Below, in pieces: positions 1 to 5,422 of a stretch of DNA of 5,422 nt. The DNA is taken from assembly GCA_018647275.1 (NCBI GenBank), contig JABGTH010000019.1, positions 1-5,422 on the forward strand, read 5' to 3'. This DNA comes from Paracoccaceae bacterium. Lineage in GTDB: Bacteria; Pseudomonadota; Alphaproteobacteria; Rhodobacterales; Rhodobacteraceae. Position numbers and translations under genes: made by a program. Numbering within the stretch: position 1 is the first letter of the stretch; each line of letters opens with the position of its first letter. The notes under the pieces were generated by a model that ran no database searches, had not been told where the DNA came from, and worked only from the letters and a program-made list of their open reading frames with translations.

Positions 1-225
1 GATGAGCGCGTAGATGTACCTGTAAAAACAGTTGTTCCTGTTGATGCCACTGGCGCAGGCGATCAATTCGCTGCTGGCTTTATTTACGGCATGGCAACAG
101 ACCGTGATTTGGAGACTTGTGGACGCATGGGCAACATCTGTGCAGCCGAAGTTATCAGCCATATCGGCCCACGCCCTGAGCAAGACATCTTGGCGCTGTT
201 CAAAGCCGAAGGTTTGGTCGACTGA
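1..225 (+). CDS. PfkB-family carbohydrate/nucleoside kinase (adenosine kinase-like), C-terminal fragment
   Basis: The reading frame is open from base 1 and ends at TGA 223-225, giving the last 74 residues of a protein whose start lies outside the window. Residues 15-27 (DATGAGDQFAAGF) match PfkB family signature 2. In this family the GAGD segment forms the anion hole, and its aspartate (residue 21 here) is the catalytic base that deprotonates the phosphate-accepting hydroxyl. The rest (CGRMGNICAAEVISHIGPRP) is the usual helical C-terminus and resembles bacterial proteins annotated as adenosine kinase, which would phosphorylate adenosine to AMP with ATP in the cytoplasm. The substrate-binding N-terminal half is missing, so substrate specificity is inference. 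The stop overlaps the ATG of the downstream GNAT gene, which suggests co-transcription. Confidence 0.88.
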   Translation, partial: DERVDVPVKTVVPVDATGAGDQFAAGFIYGMATDRDLETCGRMGNICAAEVISHIGPRPEQDILALFKAEGLVD

Positions 226-821
226 TGCTTACGAATGGGTTTCATGAAGTGCCAACAGGCAAGTTGGCAATGGTTGTCACCCATCTAGAAATGCGCACAC
301 GGGCGGATACCCGCCCTGTGCCAACCCCTGATGGGATTGAACTTCACCCGATCGAAAACATCACAGTTGATGAATATTGCGATCTTTACCGTCGCGTTGG
401 GGAGGACTGGCTTTGGTTCTCGCGCCTCGATATGAACGAAATAGAATTATCTAAGATCATCGATGACCCCAAAGTCGTTTTTTTCACACTGATGAAAAAC
501 GGCGTAAAGCACGCGCTGCTTGAACTGGATTTCCGTACGGCAGGTGAGTGTGAACTGGTATTTTTTGGCCTAACCAAAGAGCTGATCGGCTCAGGTGCAG
601 GTCGTTATCTGATGAACCACGCGATTCATGTTGCCTGGAACCATGGCATCACAAGGTTTCATGTACACACCTGTACAATCGACAGCCCCGCAGCGCTGAA
701 TTTCTACATCAGAAGTGGCTTCACCGCGATCAGTCGCCAAGTGGAAGTTGCCGATGACCCACGCTTAAGTAACGGGTGGGACACCAGCATTGCCCCACAT
801 ATTCCAATCATTCAGCCTTAA
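225..821 (+). CDS. GNAT-family N-acetyltransferase
   Basis: This 198-residue cytoplasmic protein should transfer an acetyl group from acetyl-CoA to an amine; its substrate is unknown. The GNAT fold is recognisable from motif A, where strand ELVFFGL (110-116) is followed by the acetyl-CoA pyrophosphate loop GSGAGRYL (122-129). Motif B follows, with strand RFHVHTC (144-150) and TIDSPAALNFYIRSGF (151-166), the typical segment whose Asn/Tyr lie near the CoA thiol. The N-terminal 60 residues and the DWLWFSRL segment (61-68) look like a conserved roseobacter subfamily that begins in the same way, which supports the ATG at 225. That ATG shares its A with the TGA stop of the upstream kinase gene (TGATG), so translation is probably coupled; a weak GAAGG lies at 208-212. 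The gene converges on rppH with a 37-bp gap. No signal peptide or membrane segment is seen. Confidence 0.9.
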   Translation: MLTNGFHEVPTGKLAMVVTHLEMRTRADTRPVPTPDGIELHPIENITVDEYCDLYRRVGEDWLWFSRLDMNEIELSKIIDDPKVVFFTLMKNGVKHALLELDFRTAGECELVFFGLTKELIGSGAGRYLMNHAIHVAWNHGITRFHVHTCTIDSPAALNFYIRSGFTAISRQVEVADDPRLSNGWDTSIAPHIPIIQP

Positions 822-858
822 TAAAATCTAACGAGCGGCAAAGGCGATCACGCATGCA

Positions 859-1341
859 TTATAAATGCTGTTTGAACTCTTCGATGACCTTCACATAAAC
901 ATCCCGTTTGAACGGTACGATATTATCCACAAGTTCATCAGTTTTGAGCCAGCGCCACTTAGAAAACTCAGGATGCTCTGTCTGGATGTTCACCTGACTA
1001 TCAGAACCATGGAAGCGCAACAAAAACCACTTTTGCTCTTGGCCACGGTAGCGACCTTTCCATAGTTTCGGCACAAGGTTGTGTGGCAGGTCGTAGGAAA
1101 TCCAGCCATCACTCACGGCGACAACAGTAACTAAACCAAGTGTGATCCCTGTTTCTTCCTCAAGTTCACGCAATGCAGCAACTTGGGCATCTTCACCCTC
1201 ATCAATGCCACCTTGGGGCATTTGCCATGCAGCAACATTGTTGTCCTTACGCTGTCCAACGAACACATCACCGGCTTCGTTCAGCACCATAAGACCTACG
1301 TTCTGGCGGTAGGGCAGCTTTTCAATCTCTTGAGGCGTCAT
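859..1341 (-). CDS. rppH: RNA pyrophosphohydrolase RppH (Nudix hydrolase)
   Basis: The 160-residue protein is the usual length for RppH, which removes pyrophosphate from the triphosphorylated 5' end of mRNA and so starts RNase E-dependent decay. The Nudix box GX5EX7REUXEEXGU is complete at residues 44-66 (G44, E50, R58-E59-L60, E62-E63, G65, I66); its glutamates bind the catalytic divalent metals. RppH-type flanking features are also present: YRQNVG (11-16), WQMPQGGIDEGE (39-50), the YRGQEQKWFLLRF strand (98-110) and HPEFSKWRW (123-131). The ATG at 1341 is chosen because AAGGAG (1348-1353 on this strand) sits 6 nt upstream; an in-frame TTG at 1359 would place that ribosome site inside the gene. 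It is transcribed divergently from fadH and converges on the GNAT gene. In alphaproteobacteria this family was once annotated as dinucleoside polyphosphate hydrolase (IalA/NudH). Confidence 0.95.
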   Translation of the reverse strand: MTPQEIEKLPYRQNVGLMVLNEAGDVFVGQRKDNNVAAWQMPQGGIDEGEDAQVAALRELEEETGITLGLVTVVAVSDGWISYDLPHNLVPKLWKGRYRGQEQKWFLLRFHGSDSQVNIQTEHPEFSKWRWLKTDELVDNIVPFKRDVYVKVIEEFKQHL

Positions 1342-1347
1342 TGTGAT

Positions 1348-1353
1348 CTCCTT
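1348..1353 (-). promoter_or_regulatory. Ribosome binding site of rppH
   Basis: AAGGAG on the minus strand, 6 nt before the ATG at 1341. It fixes the start of rppH and argues against the upstream in-frame TTG at 1359. Confidence 0.85.
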
Positions 1354-1434
1354 TTGCAACGACTTACCCTGCGTTGCGCTATTTCACAAACACGATGACG
1401 CCGCGTAGTGCGTGACATACCCCCAGCCTTTGGG

Positions 1435-1459
1435 TGATCTACAGTCAAACACCAGATCA
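1435..1459. repeat. Interrupted inverted repeat upstream of fadH (possible operator)
   Basis: TGATCT (1435-1440) and AGATCA (1454-1459) are exact reverse complements separated by 13 nt. They lie 13-37 bases before the fadH ATG in the spacer between divergent rppH and fadH. Regulator binding just upstream of the ribosome site would suit a repressor, but a 6-bp arm is short and may arise by chance. A second pattern overlaps it: GATCAAC occurs at 1455-1461 and 1465-1471 with a 10-bp period, spanning the fadH ribosome site. No clear -35/-10 pair was recognised in the 130-bp spacer. Confidence 0.25.
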
Positions 1460-1461
1460 AC

Positions 1462-1466
1462 GGGGA
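1462..1466 (+). promoter_or_regulatory. Ribosome binding site of fadH
   Basis: GGGGA lies 5 nt before the ATG at 1472. With the match of the protein N-terminus to known FadH proteins, it selects this ATG over an in-frame GTG at 1412 that would add 20 unrelated residues. Confidence 0.6.
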
Positions 1467-1471
1467 TCAAC

Positions 1472-3499
1472 ATGTCTGATTATCCAAATTTACTTGCACC
1501 ACTGGACCTTGGGTTCACCACATTGAAAAACCGCGTTTTGATGGGGTCCATGCACACTGGACTTGAAGAAACCAAGGATTGGAACCGCGTCGCTGAGTTT
1601 TACGCAGAGCGCGCACGCGGTGAAGTTGGTTTGATGGTCACAGGCGGGATCGGCCCAAATCTTGAAGGTTCCGTCTTGCCCGGTGCCGCGATGATGACCA
1701 CGGATGAAGATGTCAAAAACCATTCTGTCGTGACTAAACGTGTTCACGATGCTGGCGGAAAAATTGCGATGCAAATCCTACACGCTGGTCGTTATGCTTA
1801 CGGTCCAATGTGTGTTGCGCCCTCCCCTGTCAAATCCCCAATCTCTCCCTTCCCTCCAGCGGAGTTGGATGAGGATGGCATTCAAAAGCAAATTGACGAC
1901 ATCGTCTCGACGGCACAGCGCGCACAGAAAGCTGGATATGACGGCGTTGAGATCATGGGGTCTGAAGGGTATTTCCTAAATCAGTTCCTTGTCACACATA
2001 CAAACAAGCGCACAGACCACTGGGGCGGATCCTATGAGAATAGAATGCGCTTGCCCGTTGAAGTCGTCAAACGTACGCGTGAAGCCGTAGGTTCAGATTT
2101 CATTATTATCTATCGTCTTTCGATGATCGACCTGATCCCAAATGGATCAACCTTTGACGAAGTCATCCAGTTGGCCAAGGCCGTTGAAGAGGCCGGTGCA
2201 ACCATCATCAACACCGGCATTGGCTGGCACGAAGCCCGCATTCCCACGATTGCGACCTCAGTCCCACGCGCGGCGTTTTCTTGGATCACCAAAAAACTGA
2301 TGGGTCAGGTGAACATACCAATCATAACTTCTAACCGCATTAATACGCCTCAAGTCGGTGAGGACGTATTGGCAACAGGCTGCGCCGATATGGTTTCTAT
2401 GGCGCGCCCAATGCTGGCCGATGCACATTTCGTGTCCAAAGCGATGAACGGTAAAGCAGGCCAAATTGCGCCCTGCATTGCATGCAATCAGGCCTGTTTG
2501 GATCACACATTTGGCGGCAAAATATCATCCTGTTTGGTAAACCCGCGTGCCTGCTATGAAACTGAATTGACGTTACCTGATGCGGCGGCAAAGAAGACAA
2601 TCGCTATTGTGGGAGCTGGTCCCGCTGGCCTCTCGACTGCAATTGCCGCAAGCGAGCGCGGCCACACGGTTACGATCTTCGACAAATCAGACGAAATTGG
2701 CGGCCAATTGAATATGGCCAAACAAGTCCCCGGCAAAGAGGAGTTTTGGGGACTGGTCGATTGGTACCGCACGATGATCGCCGAGCTAAAGATCGAAACC
2801 AAATTAGGCAAAACCGTCACTGCAAAAGACCTAGATGGTTTTGATGAGGCGATTATCGCTACTGGCGTTCTTCCACGCGACACCAACATTCCAGGCCAAA
2901 ATGGCAGCAACGTGGTCAACTACATCGATGTATTGCGCCATAAGGTGGCAGTCGGCAAACGCGTCGCTGTGGTCGGTGCTGGAGGCATTGGTTTCGACAT
3001 CTGCGAATTCTTGGCACATGAGGGCGAAAGCCCGACAGAGCACCTGCCAACATGGATGAAAGAATGGGGTGTCTCTGATCCTGCAGAGCATCGCGGTGGC
3101 TTGGCCCCTGAAGGGCCAAAGCCCGAACCGTCTGCACGTGAAATAACGTTGATACAGCGCAAGGCCGAAAAACACGGCAAACGTTTAGGCAAAACCACAG
3201 GTTGGATCCATCGTTCTGCGCTTAAGATGAAGAACGTGAATTTCGTAGGTGGTGTCAATTACGAACGTATAGATGTTGACGGTCTGCATGTATCTTTTGG
3301 TGAGGCGCGTGAAAATCCAACATTGATCGAGGTCGATACAATCGTCATGTGTGCGGGTCAAACCCCTGAACGCAGCCTTGCAGACGCATTGATCGCACAA
3401 GGTAAAAGCTGCCATGTCATTGGCGGTGCTGATGTCGCCGCAGAGTTGGATGCCAAACGTGCGATTGATCAGGGCACGCGATTGGCCGCAACACTTTAA
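1472..3499 (+). CDS. fadH: NADPH-dependent 2,4-dienoyl-CoA reductase
   Basis: The 675-residue protein matches E. coli FadH (about 672 residues) along its whole length. The enzyme reduces 2,4-dienoyl-CoA to an enoyl-CoA with NADPH, allowing beta-oxidation of unsaturated fatty acids with even-numbered double bonds. Residues 1-330 form the Old Yellow Enzyme-like FMN barrel; the N-terminus (LLAPLDLGFTTLKNRVLMGS) is near-identical to known FadH. The presumed active-site residues are Tyr167 (GSEGYFLNQF) and His253 (GIGWHEARIPT), equivalent to E. coli Tyr166 and His252. The 4Fe-4S ligands are Cys335, 338, 342 and 354 (C-x2-C-x3-C-x11-C). The FAD site starts at GAGPAGLSTA (381-390) with GGQ at 410-412, and the NADPH site has VVGAGGIGFD (500-509). 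GKTTGWIHR (573-581) is a further FadH hallmark. All key residues are present, so it should be active. It is apparently monocistronic: about 220 bp of gene-free DNA and a broken LysR gene follow. Trimethylamine dehydrogenase relatives share this architecture but fit less well. Confidence 0.97.
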   Translation: MSDYPNLLAPLDLGFTTLKNRVLMGSMHTGLEETKDWNRVAEFYAERARGEVGLMVTGGIGPNLEGSVLPGAAMMTTDEDVKNHSVVTKRVHDAGGKIAMQILHAGRYAYGPMCVAPSPVKSPISPFPPAELDEDGIQKQIDDIVSTAQRAQKAGYDGVEIMGSEGYFLNQFLVTHTNKRTDHWGGSYENRMRLPVEVVKRTREAVGSDFIIIYRLSMIDLIPNGSTFDEVIQLAKAVEEAGATIINTGIGWHEARIPTIATSVPRAAFSWITKKLMGQVNIPIITSNRINTPQVGEDVLATGCADMVSMARPMLADAHFVSKAMNGKAGQIAPCIACNQACLDHTFGGKISSCLVNPRACYETELTLPDAAAKKTIAIVGAGPAGLSTAIAASERGHTVTIFDKSDEIGGQLNMAKQVPGKEEFWGLVDWYRTMIAELKIETKLGKTVTAKDLDGFDEAIIATGVLPRDTNIPGQNGSNVVNYIDVLRHKVAVGKRVAVVGAGGIGFDICEFLAHEGESPTEHLPTWMKEWGVSDPAEHRGGLAPEGPKPEPSAREITLIQRKAEKHGKRLGKTTGWIHRSALKMKNVNFVGGVNYERIDVDGLHVSFGEARENPTLIEVDTIVMCAGQTPERSLADALIAQGKSCHVIGGADVAAELDAKRAIDQGTRLAATL

Positions 3500-3519
3500 T
3501 ACGCAAACCCCATAAAGAC

Positions 3520-3554
3520 ATGGCTCACATCGCCTTTTTAGCAATGAGAGCCAT
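3520..3554. repeat. Interrupted inverted repeat downstream of fadH
   Basis: ATGGCTC (3520-3526) is the exact reverse complement of GAGCCAT (3548-3554), with a 21-nt loop that contains CGCCTTTTTAGC. It begins 20 bases after the fadH stop. The RNA could form a hairpin protecting the fadH 3' end, but no T-run follows the right arm, so it does not look like a standard rho-independent terminator. Confidence 0.35.
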
Positions 3555-3704
3555 CGATCCCCCAAATCAAAAACAGACTGTTCCGCTGTTTCAATGCCAT
3601 GAACGATTCCCTAAATCACCCTTTTATTATCCCACCAGTACCCTATTCTTGCCAAGATTGGGGTCGATAGATGTTCTCAACAAACGAGCAATAGAACAAT
3701 TATT

Positions 3705-3711
3705 GAAAGGA
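3705..3711 (+). promoter_or_regulatory. Ribosome binding site of the LysR pseudogene
   Basis: GAAAGGA lies 7 nt before the ATG at 3719. It is well formed although the gene behind it is broken, and it supports 3719 as the ancestral start. Confidence 0.6.
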
Positions 3712-3718
3712 TCATCCC

Positions 3719-4606
3719 ATGAACCATCAGACAGAAGCTTTCGCCACGGTCATAGACCAAGGTGGGTTTGCCGACGCTGCCAGGAAAAATGGGCATCTCC
3801 CAGTCCGCTGCATCCAAAAACGTCTCAAGCCTTGAGGCACGACTTTTGAACCGTACAACACGACGTGTTTCACCAACTGAAATTGACCTTGCCTATTACA
3901 ATCCTGCACACCATGTTTTGAATGATGCAGGTGAAGCTGATGCTTTGGTAGCATCGATGCAATCCGCCCTTTCTGGGCTTTTGCGTATCTCTGTTGCGAC
4001 TGATTTTGGCGTTAACCACTGCCTTCTGCATTGTCCGAGCTCCTTGGAGACTTTCCTGACATGACGGTGAACATGGTTCTGAACAATCGTTATGTTGAGT
4101 TGATTTCGGAAGGCTTTGATATGGCCGTTCGTATTGGTGAGTTGGAAGATAGCAGCTTGCGTGCTCGCAAATTGACCGAAACAACCCAACGAATAATCGC
4201 ATCCCCCGGCTATTTCGAAAAATATTGCCGTTCAAAAAAAATCGACGGTTTTGAGGATCACAAGCTACTGCACAATTCGAACCAAAGCAGTGGCAACATA
4301 TGGAAACTAGCCGCACCATCCGTTGAAAAGCGTCAAGTTCACACCTCTGGTTGGCTGTCTATCAACGATGGTCAATCTTTATTGAACGCCGCAATCTCAA
4401 GTCTTGATATCGCATATCTCCCCAGCTTTCTTTACGATGATGCGATGCGCCAAGTACTGATTGAGGACGCCATTCCTGATCATCCAGGAGACACCCAACG
4501 TATCTACGCTGTGTACCCACCGGGACGTTTTATTCAGCCCAAAGTACGCGTATTCATCGACTTCCTAGCGCACGCCTTTGCCGACAAAGGCCCTGCCGAC
4601 TGGTAA
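3719..4606 (+). pseudogene. LysR-family transcriptional regulator, frameshifted pseudogene
   Basis: Read across frames, this gives a LysR-type regulator of about 295 residues, the normal length. The start at 3719 encodes MNHQTEAFATVIDQGGFADAARK, the first part of the winged helix-turn-helix. An extra A in the five-A run 3785-3789 then shifts the frame, and the original frame stops at TGA 3833-3835 after 38 codons. The shifted frame continues the domain (MGISQSAASKNVSSLEAR, then LLNRTTRRVSPTE), but about four residues usually present between EARL and LNRTTRR (typically GVRL) are missing near 3843-3848. A lost base near 4017-4020 (GTTAACCAC, then CTGCCT) moves the frame back to the original one. 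The substrate-binding domain then reads cleanly to TAA 4604-4606 and includes MTVNMVLNNRYVELISEGFD and YPPGRFIQPKVRVFIDFL. The ligand and target are unknown. As it stands only a 38-residue peptide would be made from the normal start. The two indels could be sequencing errors; the in-frame deletion is harder to explain that way. Confidence 0.88.
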
Positions 4607-4637
4607 ACTTTTCCAACGCCCCTCGGAAAACAACTAA

Positions 4638-4667
4638 CCTCGATACTTTATGTATCGAGGCCTTTTT
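4638..4667 (+). terminator. Rho-independent terminator after the LysR pseudogene
   Basis: CCTCGATAC (4638-4646) pairs perfectly with GTATCGAGG (4652-4660) around a 5-nt TTTAT loop, followed by CCTTTTTCGTTTT. The 9-bp stem plus T-run is a classical intrinsic terminator for + strand transcripts and starts 32 bases after the LysR stop. On the minus strand the stem is followed only by a weaker T-rich stretch (GTTAGTTGTTTT), so it may also help end the convergent OmpA-family transcript. Confidence 0.88.
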
Positions 4668-4706
4668 CGTTTTAAAAGATAGGTAAATTTTGTGTCCACC
4701 AATGGG

Positions 4707-5422
4707 CTATTGAAGCGGCAAGATTATTGCCTCGACCCGACGGTTCGCTTTGCGACCCTCGGCATCAAGATTTGAGCGAATTGGCCCTAAAAAGCCGTTG
4801 CCCTCGGCCGAAATGCGGGCAGCATCCAACCCGTATTCATCAAGTAATCGTTTGCGAACAGACGCCGCGCGACTTTTGGACAATTCAATATTGAAGTCCA
4901 AAGCCCCATCGCTGTCCGTGTGCCCCACCAAAACAATCCGAATATCATCACGGCCTTTATAGAAAGCTGCCAACTCATCTAGAACTGGGAAAGGTCCTTG
5001 CCCCAAATCTGAAGTTCCAGATGCAAAGGTCAGATCATTCAGCACAACCGACCCTGTGAGCAAAAGGTTGCTTTTCAAATCGACGCCTGTCGGCGACGGA
5101 CTAGGAGTTGATGTGGGAACAGTACCACTCACCGTAACGGCAACCTTTTGATCACTCGCTGACCCCGCTTGAATAATCTGAACAAATGCCGCCGTCGCCG
5201 ATGTGCTGACAAGCAGGCTCACCACCTCCGAGGGGGATGCACCGTTTGGTTTGGCAGCAGTCAAAAATCGAAAGGCCCGAATATTCACATACATATCCAG
5301 CGCTGGCAGCACCTCTGTGCCGAACCGGAAATCAAAACCACCACGCGTGTTTTGGTCACAGTCCAGAACAACTTCATATCCAGCTTCAATCAGCTGCTCA
5401 CGTAAGGGGGCAAGAACCTGCA
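4707..5422 (-). CDS. OmpA-family envelope protein, C-terminal part (start beyond window)
   Basis: The frame stays open from the right edge of the window to the TAG at 4707-4709, giving the last 237 residues; the start and any signal peptide lie outside. A GTG at 5312 is internal, since recognisable sequence (FDFRFGTEVLPALDMYV) reads through it. Residues 1-85 form an N-terminal region I cannot assign, similar in style to roseobacter OmpA-family proteins. A Pro/Ser/Thr-rich linker follows (about 99-112, TVPTSTPSPSPTG), then an OmpA-like peptidoglycan-binding domain (about 128-236). The domain shows VLVGHTDSDG (163-172) and N177...LSKSRAASV (180-188); by family knowledge the aspartate of the TDSDG segment (probably Asp169) and Arg184 should contact diaminopimelate. 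The likely role is a periplasmic or outer-membrane protein anchored to peptidoglycan. No beta-barrel strands are evident in the visible part. It is convergent to the LysR pseudogene. Confidence 0.9.
   Translation of the reverse strand, partial: QVLAPLREQLIEAGYEVVLDCDQNTRGGFDFRFGTEVLPALDMYVNIRAFRFLTAAKPNGASPSEVVSLLVSTSATAAFVQIIQAGSASDQKVAVTVSGTVPTSTPSPSPTGVDLKSNLLLTGSVVLNDLTFASGTSDLGQGPFPVLDELAAFYKGRDDIRIVLVGHTDSDGALDFNIELSKSRAASVRKRLLDEYGLDAARISAEGNGFLGPIRSNLDAEGRKANRRVEAIILPLQ

Larger units (their letters stand above)
3500..3718. other. Gene-free spacer between fadH and the LysR pseudogene
   Basis: No convincing coding sequence was found on either strand; the open frames crossing it have no recognisable protein character and no ribosome site. 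It holds one interrupted inverted repeat near the fadH end (3520-3554) and, at its right end, the ribosome site of the LysR pseudogene. LysR genes usually face a divergently transcribed target gene across such a spacer, but here there is none: the neighbour fadH runs in the same direction. Confidence 0.6.

Noticed and set aside
856..868. GCATT-ATA-AATGC palindrome at the rppH/GNAT convergence as a terminator
   Set aside because: The AT-rich 5-bp stem is weak, overlaps the end of rppH, and has no adequate T-run on either side.
1342..1359. Extended rppH start at an in-frame TTG (1359)
   Set aside because: It would place the strong AAGGAG site inside the coding region, and the ATG at 1341 gives the usual RppH length.
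1412..1471. Extended fadH start at GTG 1412
   Set aside because: The extra 20 residues have no FadH character, and the ATG at 1472 aligns with the start of known FadH proteins.
1342..1471. Promoters for rppH and fadH (for example GTGACA at 1412 with 17-nt spacing on +, or a TTGTGA box on -)
   Set aside because: The matching -10 boxes have only about two of six consensus bases, so no promoter could be supported.
3520..3849. 109-codon + strand open frame across the fadH-LysR spacer
   Set aside because: It has no ribosome site, its composition is not protein-like, and it overlaps the true LysR coding frames.
1..5422. Mobile element, CRISPR array, tRNA or defence system
   Set aside because: No transposase or integrase, no regularly spaced repeats, no tRNA-like cloverleaf and no defence-associated domain was recognised in any frame.

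Overview
The window looks like ordinary chromosomal DNA of a marine alphaproteobacterium, most likely a Rhodobacterales (Roseobacter-group) species of moderate GC content (about half G+C by eye). The evidence is the protein style: an adenosine-kinase-like PfkB protein followed by a GNAT acetyltransferase, an alphaproteobacterial-type RppH, and an OmpA-domain protein with a roseobacter-like N-terminal region. The genus is not resolved.

Layout. Bases 1-225 hold the C-terminus of a PfkB-family sugar/nucleoside kinase (+), whose stop overlaps the start of a GNAT N-acetyltransferase (225-821, +). Convergent to that pair is rppH (859-1341, -), the Nudix RNA pyrophosphohydrolase. A 130-bp divergent spacer (1342-1471) separates rppH from fadH (1472-3499, +), a complete 675-residue 2,4-dienoyl-CoA reductase with its FMN barrel, 4Fe-4S cysteines and FAD/NADPH domains. 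A gene-free spacer of about 220 bp leads to a LysR-type regulator pseudogene (3719-4606, +) broken by two opposite single-base indels and a 12-nt in-frame deletion in the DNA-binding domain. A strong rho-independent terminator (4638-4667) follows it. The last part (4707-5422, -) is the C-terminal portion of an OmpA-family peptidoglycan-binding envelope protein whose start lies beyond the window.

The genes do not form one pathway. The kinase and GNAT gene are probably co-transcribed. rppH (mRNA 5'-end processing) and fadH (beta-oxidation of unsaturated fatty acids) are divergently transcribed housekeeping genes, and the OmpA-like gene is a separate transcription unit. No mobile element, CRISPR array, tRNA or rRNA was seen. 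No undescribed system was found; the most notable item is the decaying LysR gene.
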